From Paenibacillus paridis (GTDB taxonomy: Bacteria; Bacillota; Bacilli; Paenibacillales; Paenibacillaceae), in contig NZ_VCIX01000078.1 of assembly GCF_006345825.1 (NCBI RefSeq), positions 58,882-122,881 on the forward strand: DNA of 64,000 nt, given 5' to 3'. Below, piece after piece: positions 50,325-58,620 of the stretch. The stretch's first letter is position 1, and every line of letters begins with the position of its first letter. The notes beneath the pieces were generated by a model. That model saw only the letters and a list, made by a program, of their open reading frames with translations. It was not told the DNA's origin and made no database searches. The position numbers and the translations under genes are program-made.

Positions 50325-51914
50325 GTGCATACATCATTGAAAAAAAGAACGGGCCCCGTTCCCGTTTTGTCCGCGGAGGACGCTGTTCGCCTCATACCAA
50401 ACGGTGCCACCGTCGCATTTAGCGGTGCCGGAGGCGGTATTGTTGAGGCGACAGCCGTTATCGAAGCACTGGCTGCGCGTTACCACAAGGAGCAGCAGCC
50501 GAGCGGCCTTACTTATCTCCATACCACAGGCCTCGGAGACCGTGCTGATCGGGGCATGAGTCCGATTGCTATTCCTGGCCTATGCGTCAAAGCCATAGGC
50601 GGACATTGGGGGCAATCGCCGCGTATGTCCGAGCTTGCCGAGACAGAACAGATTGAAGCTTATTGCTTCCCGCAAGGCGTCATTACGCAGCTTTTTCGTT
50701 CGACTGCGGCCGGACATCCCGGTATTTTGAGCCATGTGGGATTAGGCTCGTTCATCGACCCGCGCCAGCAAGGCGGCAAGTTAAATAAGCGCACGACAAA
50801 AGATCTTGTACGTCTGATGGAGATCGATGGAAAGGACTGGCTGTTCTACCCATCCATTAAACCGGATGTTGCGATTATTAGAGGAACAACCGCAGATACG
50901 GACGGCTATATTACGATGGAGGATGAACCAACCTTCCTAGATGTGCTTAGCATTGCCCAAGCTACAAAAAACAGCGGCGGCATCGTCATCGTTCAGGTGC
51001 AGCGCATGGTTCAGGCCCGCTCCCAGCATCCGAAGACGATTAAAATTCCAGGCTTCCTCGTTGATGCTGTCGTTGTCGTTCCTGAGCAGATGCAGACTTA
51101 CCAGACTCAAAGCAACCGTTATATGAGCGGGGATTTGCTTGCTGTTCAGGATGGCATCGAACCCTTGCAGTTGACCGAGCGCAAGATTATAGCGAGGCGC
51201 GCACTGATGGAGGCATTCCCTGGCGCGGTAGCGAACCTCGGCGTTGGCATTTCCGATGGCGTTGGTTATGTAGCAGCCGAAGAAGGGGTCGGCGAAGCGC
51301 TGACGTTTACGGTTGAGCTCGGACCTATTGGCGGAACGCCGGCCAAAGGCATTATTTTCGGAGCGACGATTAGTCCAAGAGCGGTACTCGATCAGCCGTA
51401 CCAGTTCGATTTCTACGATGGAGGCGGACTTGATGTCAGCTTCCTCAGCTTTGCGGAGATAGACCAGGCAGGAAACGTAAACGTCCACAAATTCAATGGA
51501 AAAATCATGGGTGTTGGCGGCTTTATCGACATTGCCCAAAATTCCAAAAAGGTCGTGTTCAGCGGAACCTTTACTGCTGGAGGCCTGGGCATTGAAATTA
51601 ACGACGGCAAGGTACACATTGCTAAAGAAGGCCGCTTCCGCAAAATCGTCCCCGCACTAGCGGATATCTCTTTCAACGGTGTTGAGGCAGCACTGAGCGG
51701 CAAAGAAGTAATTTTCATTACCGAGCGAGCTGTATTCCAGCTTATAGCCCAAGGCCTGATGCTTGTCGAGATTGCGCCGGGCATCGATCTGCAGCATGAT
51801 ATTCTAGATTTGCTAGCCTTTGAGCCGATGATCTCTCCAGAGCTTAAGCTAATGGATGCAAGATTGTTTCAAGCGGAACCTATGGGGCTTAAGCAGGAAT
51901 GGAATTTTGCATAA
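50325..51914 (+). CDS. Acetate/propionate CoA-transferase (YdiF type)
   Basis: 529 residues from GTG 50325 (AAGAAGGAG upstream). Fused alpha-beta class I CoA-transferase: G-A-T-V-A-F-S-G-A-G-G near residue 28, and the catalytic Glu331 in V-E-L-G-P-I-G-G, matching the position of the active-site glutamate in 530-residue YdiF/propionate CoA-transferases. Moves CoA between acetyl-CoA and short acyl groups (acetate, propionate, acrylate, lactate type). Works with the preceding hydratase on a short carboxylic acid. Ends with a terminator at 51951-51997. Confidence 0.92.
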   Translation: MHTSLKKRTGPVPVLSAEDAVRLIPNGATVAFSGAGGGIVEATAVIEALAARYHKEQQPSGLTYLHTTGLGDRADRGMSPIAIPGLCVKAIGGHWGQSPRMSELAETEQIEAYCFPQGVITQLFRSTAAGHPGILSHVGLGSFIDPRQQGGKLNKRTTKDLVRLMEIDGKDWLFYPSIKPDVAIIRGTTADTDGYITMEDEPTFLDVLSIAQATKNSGGIVIVQVQRMVQARSQHPKTIKIPGFLVDAVVVVPEQMQTYQTQSNRYMSGDLLAVQDGIEPLQLTERKIIARRALMEAFPGAVANLGVGISDGVGYVAAEEGVGEALTFTVELGPIGGTPAKGIIFGATISPRAVLDQPYQFDFYDGGGLDVSFLSFAEIDQAGNVNVHKFNGKIMGVGGFIDIAQNSKKVVFSGTFTAGGLGIEINDGKVHIAKEGRFRKIVPALADISFNGVEAALSGKEVIFITERAVFQLIAQGLMLVEIAPGIDLQHDILDLLAFEPMISPELKLMDARLFQAEPMGLKQEWNFA

Positions 51915-51950
51915 ATAAGATACGACTTAATCAAATACACAGCTACATGC

Positions 51951-51997
51951 AAAAGAGACTGCTCAAAAGTAATTCACCTTTGAACAGTCTCTTTTTG
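51951..51997. terminator. Bidirectional intrinsic terminator
   Basis: AAAGAGACTG-TCAAAAG pairs with CTTTGA-ACAGTCTCTTT, T/A runs on both sides, between convergent genes. Confidence 0.88.
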
Positions 51998-52020
51998 TGT
52001 TTGGCTAATTGGTTTACTTA

Positions 52021-54417
52021 TTAAGGAATATTTATAATTACACCCGAACTTAGGGTCTGGCTTGCTGGTGCAATATAATTCCCTGCATCTTTGCCTGTAA
52101 GGGTATAAACAATAGTTACTCGTTTATTGGTACCTATTTCTGCGTTCTCATACGTGGCTAGCGCGTGTACAAAGACTTCATCGCCACTAATAAGGCCAGT
52201 TATTTCGCCCGGCACTAAGTTTGCTGTTGTATTTCCATCGTAAACCTTGAGCGGGAGTACAGGCGGTAAAATTGATAATTGTCTTGCTGTTATTATGCCT
52301 GAATTCATGATGTAATCGCCTGGGCCTGTATAGTTAATAGAATCTACACCTAATATGGTATATGACACGGTCAATTCCTTGTTTGTTCCTACATTTTTAT
52401 CTTCATAAGCGCCCGCTGCAAATACTGTTGCATCATCCCCAGGACAAATCCCATCTCCTGGGCAAGCCCCAACTCTAGAACCTGCAAATGCAGCTGCAGT
52501 TGTAGTTCCATCATATACTTTGGAATTAGCGATTAAATCGAGCACAATACCCATGTCTGCATTATATTGTACAAAAACAATATAGTTTGTGTTGTCTATA
52601 GGAGCAATGTAATTGGCACGATCCGCTCCTGTTAGGGTGTAAATCACAGTTAATGGTCTGACTTTCACCGCGGCTGCCGTATCGTAAACCGCTTCTACGC
52701 TTACCGTCACTTCATCGCCCGTAACTGCCCCAGCCAATGCACCTGCAGTTACTACTACTTCGGAATTATGATCTAGAGATTCTATGAGTGACAGTAATGG
52801 ATCTTCAATTGTTAACTGTGCAGGAGAAATGACTCCTGTAGTTATCGCGTAGTTTACTGGTGCAATATAATTGCCTGCATTTGCTCCACTTATTGTATGA
52901 ACTACTGTTATCGCTTTGTCTGTTCCTACAGATGCGTCATTGTAAGTGGCTACTGCTGATACGGTTACGGCTTCACCAGTAACAACCCCAACTAATGAAC
53001 TTCCTATCACAACTGCAGAATTCGTTCCATCATATATTTTTTCTACTACCAGTGATTGTGAATTACCAATTGTTAACTGCATGGGTGTAATAACTCCAGT
53101 AGTTATCGTGTAGTTTACTGGTGCAATATAGTTGCCTGCATTTGCTCCACCCAATGTATAAACCACCATAATGGTTTTGTCTGTCCCTATTGCTGCGTCA
53201 TTGTAAGTGGCTACCGCAGTTACGGTTACTATATCATCCCCAACAACACCGCTCAATGAGCTCGCTGTTACTGACGCTGATGTCGTTCCATCGTACATTT
53301 TATCCGTTTGCAGCGATGCTGGATTTGCAATCGTCAGCTGCTTCCTATTAATTACGATCTCATTTGAAGCTGTAGAAACATTATTAGAAGAATCCACTGC
53401 ATACACAACATAGTTGTCTACAGTTAAATCTGCTGTCGTGATTGTTGAACTTGCGGCTGCTTCCACAGTTACTCTTATTCCTACCGATGAATCAATGGCT
53501 TGGTTTAAGTCTGTGAGAGTTGCGGCAGTTGTTGCTGGAACAAGATATATATATCCACTCTCATTACTTGTAGCAAATACGTCATCTCCAATAGTGATTT
53601 GGCCAGTCGTTACACTTGATAGAACCGGAGCGGTTGTATCGCTTGGTGCTGTTGGAGTAGGAGTCGCTGTTGGTTCAACTGTCGGCTCCGTTGTTGGCGT
53701 ACTTGTCGGTGTATTGGTTGGTGCCGTTGTTGGTGCTGTTGTTGGCGCCTTAGTTGGTGCTGTTGTGGGAGTAGGCGTAGGTGAACCTTCTTCCAAGGCT
53801 TCTTTGACTGTAACTGAGCGGTATAATACGACTACGGCTTCAGCACGTGTAAGAGGTTGATTAGGTTTGAAGTTAGCGCCACTGGCATAGCCTTGTAAAA
53901 TACCGTTTGCTACTGCAGCATCAACCGCTGCCTTTGCCCATGAGGCAATCGAGCTTGAATCTGTAAAGCTAGCTGCCGCGCTATCTGTATTTGTCAGATT
54001 TAGAAGACGATCTACGATAACTGCAGCTTCCTGTCTGCTAATTGGTTTATTTGCGCCGAAGGTTCCGTTCGCGTAGCCCTTAATGTAGCCAGCTTTTATA
54101 GCTTTGGAAACCTCGGTATAGATCCAACTAGATGAAGCAACATCGCTGAAGGAAACGTCTGCTGTTTCAGTAAAACCATAGGAGCGATTAATCAATGCAA
54201 TGAATTCTACTCTTGTAATCGTGTTGTTCGGCTTAAAGCTGCCGTCCTCATAACCTGTAACATAACCTTTGTCTATCCAATCAGATACCTGGCTTTCTGC
54301 CCATGTTCCCTCGATATCAGATTTAAAAGATTCTGCAGCACCAAAAGCTACATTAAACGTTGAAAACAGCAAAACTGTAATCAATAGAGTGGTTACAAGC
54401 TTTTTAGCATTGCTCAT
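52021..54417 (-). CDS. S-layer-homology surface protein with YDG repeats
   Basis: 798 residues. Signal peptide 1-27; three SLH domains about 28-200 (each with F-x-D-V/S, W-x-x-x-x-V and the G-Y-x-x-G-x-F/G-T-F pattern), which anchor to pyruvylated wall polymer; a Pro/Thr linker about 212-262 (P-T-x-A-P-T repeats); one Ig-like domain about 262-355; and five consecutive YDG-type beta repeats of about 80-90 residues (K-[MI]-Y-D-G-T-[TN]-[ST]-A ... G-A-N-A-G-N-Y-I-A-P-V-N-Y). The fourth repeat carries an odd C-P-G-D-G-I-C-P-G-D insertion with two Cys. The role is probably adhesion or surface architecture. Confidence 0.9.
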   Translation of the reverse strand: MSNAKKLVTTLLITVLLFSTFNVAFGAAESFKSDIEGTWAESQVSDWIDKGYVTGYEDGSFKPNNTITRVEFIALINRSYGFTETADVSFSDVASSSWIYTEVSKAIKAGYIKGYANGTFGANKPISRQEAAVIVDRLLNLTNTDSAAASFTDSSSIASWAKAAVDAAVANGILQGYASGANFKPNQPLTRAEAVVVLYRSVTVKEALEEGSPTPTPTTAPTKAPTTAPTTAPTNTPTSTPTTEPTVEPTATPTPTAPSDTTAPVLSSVTTGQITIGDDVFATSNESGYIYLVPATTAATLTDLNQAIDSSVGIRVTVEAAASSTITTADLTVDNYVVYAVDSSNNVSTASNEIVINRKQLTIANPASLQTDKMYDGTTSASVTASSLSGVVGDDIVTVTAVATYNDAAIGTDKTIMVVYTLGGANAGNYIAPVNYTITTGVITPMQLTIGNSQSLVVEKIYDGTNSAVVIGSSLVGVVTGEAVTVSAVATYNDASVGTDKAITVVHTISGANAGNYIAPVNYAITTGVISPAQLTIEDPLLSLIESLDHNSEVVVTAGALAGAVTGDEVTVSVEAVYDTAAAVKVRPLTVIYTLTGADRANYIAPIDNTNYIVFVQYNADMGIVLDLIANSKVYDGTTTAAAFAGSRVGACPGDGICPGDDATVFAAGAYEDKNVGTNKELTVSYTILGVDSINYTGPGDYIMNSGIITARQLSILPPVLPLKVYDGNTTANLVPGEITGLISGDEVFVHALATYENAEIGTNKRVTIVYTLTGKDAGNYIAPASQTLSSGVIINIP

Positions 54418-54697
54418 TGATCGTATTCCTCCTATTTGTATTGCAAATTATGACTTGTTACACCTTATCACAATAATCGACATTTTTATACAATTTTTAA
54501 TAATTCCAACCATTGGACATCTGCTGCTAGAACAAGTTGAAGGTAGGGTCCCTATATCCGCACTTAGCGACACCATACGTTCTAAATATCATATATACTA
54601 TCTTTCCCTTTTGTAACTCTAAATGCAAATAAAATAAGACCGAATACCGTTCGTGAGAAGAGGGTTTCCGGCCTGTTCATATCGATACATCTCGACA

Positions 54698-56014
54698 TTA
54701 TTTTTTTAAAAAAACCACGACTTCCCCTTCATCTTCCAATCGCTTTTTAGTTTCATCAACCGTTATTTGGCCAAGCTGCTCCATACGTTCAAATGCCTCA
54801 TCCAACGATAGACTTCCTGATAGCACTTGATCAAACAAAGATTGCCCAATTTCTTTAAAATTATTAATTATTTCAAAATGAACTTTTTCATATGGGTTAT
54901 TGGATAATATGGAAGGTTTCAGTGAATATAATGGTGAAAGATCGTGATCTCCAATAGGCTCCAACAAGTCTAACTTACTAGGTACCCCATAATTCATAAT
55001 CTGGTTCTTATTCTTTTTGTAATATCCTAAATCACTTGTTATAAATTCAATAAAGGACCATGCTTCCTCTTGGTTTACGGAAGAATTTGAAATCCCATAT
55101 ATCTCATTCAACTGATAATAATCCGAGAACTCTGGATTTAAGGGATCGACTGGAACTGTTACCATTCCCCAATCAATTTCTTCCAGTTGGTATTGTTTAT
55201 GAATCTTTTCAAAGTTATAGGCGGTCGTCTGACTAGAGAGTTCCATCGCTGCCTGTCCAGTAAAAATTGGTGAGTGAACGAATTTCTCTGAGTTTTCATC
55301 TATATCCGAATATATCTTACCACCTCTGAAGGCATTAATAATATATTCCCCAATCTCTTTCCATTTGGCTGTATTTATATTTATCTTTAGCGTAGTTGGA
55401 TCAAGGAATGATAACCCCTCAGTTTGGCCAACTCTCAAGAAAGTTGCAAATGAGATAAACTCATAATAATTCGATTTAAATCCGTATAATTTATTACCAT
55501 TCTCATCACTATTTGGAAATAACTGAGCCAGATTTAATATTTCACCCCATTTCATTTGATTAGACGGATAAGGAAGAGAATAATGATCAAAAATTTTCTT
55601 GTTATAATAGATCACATAATTGCTAAATGCAGGTGACAATCCATACAACCCGCTATCCTCTTCCCAACGAAGCATGGAAGTAGATATATCACTGAGCTGC
55701 ATCTGTTCTCTTTTTGATTTCGTAAAATATTGATTGAGATTCAGCAGAACCCCTTCACTTATTGCCTCTTGATATTCACGTTTGTTCCTCATAAATACAA
55801 TGTCCGAAACTTGGTTTTCAGAAACATTCTCCGTTACTTTAATTCTGATGTTTGGGTATTTTGATTCAAAGGCATAGCCTACTCTTTCGAAAAATATACG
55901 TTCTGATGGGTAATTTACTGTCAGCGTAATTATTTTCTGCTCATCGACACTCTGACACCCTGAAGTAACAATTGTAATTATGACAATTAAAATTACTATG
56001 AATCCCCTGACCAT
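54698..56014 (-). CDS. Extracellular solute-binding lipoprotein, family 1-like
   Basis: 438 residues. Lipobox V-T-S-G-C (Cys20). Bacterial extracellular solute-binding fold: N-Y-P-S-E-R-I-F near the start, Y-G-L-S-P-A-F-S-N-Y near 120, W-S-F-I-E-F-I-T near 320. No permease or ATPase accompanies it. Homologous in layout to the protein at 56591-57814 in the same strand, with a small secreted protein between them. AT-rich composition compared with the upstream metabolic genes. An orphan binding protein may serve a transporter elsewhere or act as a sensor partner. Confidence 0.85.
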   Translation of the reverse strand: MVRGFIVILIVIITIVTSGCQSVDEQKIITLTVNYPSERIFFERVGYAFESKYPNIRIKVTENVSENQVSDIVFMRNKREYQEAISEGVLLNLNQYFTKSKREQMQLSDISTSMLRWEEDSGLYGLSPAFSNYVIYYNKKIFDHYSLPYPSNQMKWGEILNLAQLFPNSDENGNKLYGFKSNYYEFISFATFLRVGQTEGLSFLDPTTLKININTAKWKEIGEYIINAFRGGKIYSDIDENSEKFVHSPIFTGQAAMELSSQTTAYNFEKIHKQYQLEEIDWGMVTVPVDPLNPEFSDYYQLNEIYGISNSSVNQEEAWSFIEFITSDLGYYKKNKNQIMNYGVPSKLDLLEPIGDHDLSPLYSLKPSILSNNPYEKVHFEIINNFKEIGQSLFDQVLSGSLSLDEAFERMEQLGQITVDETKKRLEDEGEVVVFLKK

Positions 56015-56117
56015 TGTCTCCTCCTAAATGACAGAACAGATATTACTACATCTCATTATCAAAATACAAGCCAAATTTCACACCTTGCACAATGACTTTA
56101 ATACCGTATACTAATGA

Positions 56118-56143
56118 GAAAAAGGGCGGGTTACACCCGCCCT
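56118..56143 (-). terminator. Intrinsic terminator of the small secreted protein gene
   Basis: Minus strand: AGGGCGGGT-GTA-ACCCGCCCT followed by TTTTTCT. Starts 6 nt after the stop codon. Confidence 0.92.
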
Positions 56144-56148
56144 GAATT

Positions 56149-56520
56149 TTACCAAGATGAACTAGAATATATTTGGTCGCTAGACGTTCCATCCGTATAA
56201 TAAGACCTTGCCGCAGCATTTAAAGTATGACTTTTGGAAGAATCCGACCCCTGTCTTATCCAATCCGCAGTAGGATTTCCTGATTTCACATCATCGGTAA
56301 TTGTTTTAGTTCCTGTTTTTAGTACAACATTTAAATTTATCTTTTTAAGATCTCCATGAACACTCGTTGCACTTGCTTCAGCAGTTACTGTACTCCCTCC
56401 TAGGGATGAAAGGAGGGTATTCAGCGATGCGTTATAATCGATAGCTGCAAAAGCTGGCATAGCAGAAAGACTACTAATTAATGCTACTGTTACAGAAGCT
56501 TGCATGATTTTCTTTTTCAA
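56149..56520 (-). CDS. Small secreted protein, unknown function
   Basis: 123 residues. Signal peptide M-K-K-K-I-M-Q then hydrophobic core, A-M-P-A-F-A cleavage near residue 25. The mature part of about 98 residues is Ser/Thr/Asn-rich, without Cys, and ends in an S-Y-Y-T-D-G-T-S-S-D-Q-I-Y segment. I do not recognise a family; a lactococcin-972-like secreted peptide was considered but the aromatic motifs do not fit well. It lies between two binding-protein lipoprotein genes and has its own strong terminator. Confidence 0.7.
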   Translation of the reverse strand: MKKKIMQASVTVALISSLSAMPAFAAIDYNASLNTLLSSLGGSTVTAEASATSVHGDLKKINLNVVLKTGTKTITDDVKSGNPTADWIRQGSDSSKSHTLNAAARSYYTDGTSSDQIYSSSSW

Positions 56521-56590
56521 TTGTTTGATCTCCCTTAACTGTATGATTTATATGTATAACGGGCGCGCTCCGTTTACAACAGATTTATAA

Positions 56591-57814
56591 TTACTTGGTA
56601 TTACGTAAAATCTCTTCTGCTTTATCTTGAAGTTCACTCAGAGTTTCAATGACAGTTGAATTGTTTGACAATAATTTCTGAAGACTATTTTCACCCAATT
56701 CCAAATATTCAAAAGGCAGCACATCCCTCTTTACTGGGTGCAGTTTGAATACAGCCTCTGCAAATGGATCAGATATAGTACTCTTTCTCGTATTTAAACC
56801 AAAATTTCCAAGCATTCCATCAGATGCCAACGTTTTTTCAGATAAAAAAAACTTTAGCCATTCAACAGCAGCTTCTTGATTTGGTGAGGACGAAGAAATG
56901 CCATAAAAACCATCTGCATGCATATACTTAGTGACATCCGATTGATTAGAATTAACGGGCATCGTAACAATTCCCCACTCGAAATCTGGTCTCTTCTTCT
57001 GAAGCTCAACGTACTGTCTATTTGATATGAGAGCCATTGCTGCCTCCCCCTCCAAAAAGGAGTCCAACAAATATTCATTTGTTAAAATCGTTCGTTTCGC
57101 CAAAGGCTCCGTCACCTTTTCCCATATTTCACGCCAAGGATCACTATTAAAGTTAACCATTGGTGGGCTTTTTCGATAAACTTTGTAATCATTCGTATGA
57201 CCTACATCCCATATTAGTTCAAATCCACTATCTGATGTTATTGTCAAACCCTCGCTTGGAAAACGCGATGCCAAATGAATTAAATCAAACCATTGCATAC
57301 GATCAACAGGAAAATCAACTTTATATTTCGCAAACAAGTTTTTATTATAAACCACTGCTTTCCCGTCGATTCCTGGTGGCAGCCCATATACTGCACCTTG
57401 CCCATACAGCTTCGAAAGTTCTAAGAAAGCCGTATTAAAATTGTCTGATGCAAGTTCGTCGGTAATTATTAAATTATCCAAATTTTTCATGACATCCTGC
57501 TCAACAAATTGCTCCAATAGTGGACCTGGAATATAAATAATATCGAATTCATTTTCCTTGCTCCAGGTCTTTACATCTATTCTCCCTTTTATAAGTTCGG
57601 AGGTTGGAACAATCGTATATCTTTCGTTCATCATGTCTATATCATTATTAATCAAACTTGAATATCGGTATTTGAAGTTTTCTTCTGAGAAATAACCAAT
57701 TCGTATATTATCGTGCAGAATCGGTAAATCTTTCGAATTATTCGATGTGCATGCATTTAACATGACTACAATAATTATTAATAGAAAATATAAGTTGATT
57801 CGATTAATATTCAA
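56591..57814 (-). CDS. Extracellular solute-binding lipoprotein, family 1-like
   Basis: About 407 residues from TTG 57814, which has GAGGTGG 5 nt upstream; a GTG three codons earlier lies inside the SD. Lipobox M-L-N-A-C follows the hydrophobic signal. Binding-protein pattern: I-R-I-G-Y-F-S, Y-G-L-P-P-G-I-D-G-K near 140, S-N-P-x-Q-E-A-A-V-E-W-L-K-F-F near 310. Same general layout as the protein at 54698-56014 but well diverged from it. No transporter components are adjacent. Confidence 0.83.
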   Translation of the reverse strand: MNINRINLYFLLIIIVVMLNACTSNNSKDLPILHDNIRIGYFSEENFKYRYSSLINNDIDMMNERYTIVPTSELIKGRIDVKTWSKENEFDIIYIPGPLLEQFVEQDVMKNLDNLIITDELASDNFNTAFLELSKLYGQGAVYGLPPGIDGKAVVYNKNLFAKYKVDFPVDRMQWFDLIHLASRFPSEGLTITSDSGFELIWDVGHTNDYKVYRKSPPMVNFNSDPWREIWEKVTEPLAKRTILTNEYLLDSFLEGEAAMALISNRQYVELQKKRPDFEWGIVTMPVNSNQSDVTKYMHADGFYGISSSSPNQEAAVEWLKFFLSEKTLASDGMLGNFGLNTRKSTISDPFAEAVFKLHPVKRDVLPFEYLELGENSLQKLLSNNSTVIETLSELQDKAEEILRNTK

Positions 57815-57837
57815 AATAACCACCTCAAGATTTATTT

Positions 57838-58620
57838 CATATTTTTAAATCTTCTGCTTCTTTCTATCATTTTATTTCCCAATAGCCACAGGTGGAGATA
57901 TATAACGCACAAAGTCTTTCATCTCTCATACTTTTCAACATTATACTTATAATTATATTTAAAGGTAATAATAACCAAACAAATCCTCTCATGAATCACA
58001 AAATTTTAAAACGAAAAACCAATTGGTATTTTCCGAAAGAGCGCATGCGGGACGCAAAAAATGAATATACGTTCTTTGTAAACCACCTAACATGCATTAC
58101 GAAAGCCTATAGAATCAGTCGCTCGAGAAAAATTAGTTCGGTCATCTCATCTCATCCAGTTATGGAGGCGATATTTGCTATTCAATCCAGAGTGGATGAA
58201 ATAAGCCGTCACATTCCCCGAATGAAGGGGCAACGGGAAAAGATATGGGGGCGGAAATGACGAAATGACGAGGCCTTCGATGTTCGCAAAGATGCCTCAA
58301 GTCCTCTAGACGGATAATAACGTACAGCCTTTGCCTCATTGAATCAGAACGAGACTATTTAGGAATACAGGCGGACTATCTAAAAAATCGGTATTCAAGT
58401 CTAGTGAAGATTGGATGAAGCTTGTTCTTATATCAATCGCTAATTCGGCGTTGGCTTCAATGTTCCAAGCACAACGCAAAGAAGTACATCGCCACATGAA
58501 CGATGTACTCCGGATCACTTATACTATGCCTCTTGAAGCTACTCTTCATTACCTGTCACTACTTGAATCTCGTCATACTTACTCCAACCACTGTTCCATT
58601 AATCTACATATCTTTACGCT
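57838..58620. other. Gene-poor region
   Basis: 783 bases with no convincing gene. Two open frames exist on the + strand (57892-58260 and 58415-58627), but neither has an SD site or recognisable similarity, and composition is AT-rich and non-coding-like. A GAGGC/GCCTC dyad occurs around 58270-58300 without a T run. Confidence 0.45.

Noticed and set aside
53414..53860. 148-residue Val/Gly-rich + strand frame
   Set aside because: Antisense shadow of the Pro/Thr linker and first repeats of the SLH-YDG protein.
56149..56520. Lactococcin-972-like bacteriocin
   Set aside because: Length and secretion fit, but the expected tryptophan/tyrosine motif pattern is not present and no partner ABC or immunity gene is adjacent.
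57892..58260. 122-residue + strand frame
   Set aside because: No SD and no recognisable domain; a hydrophobic start followed by basic sequence without family resemblance.
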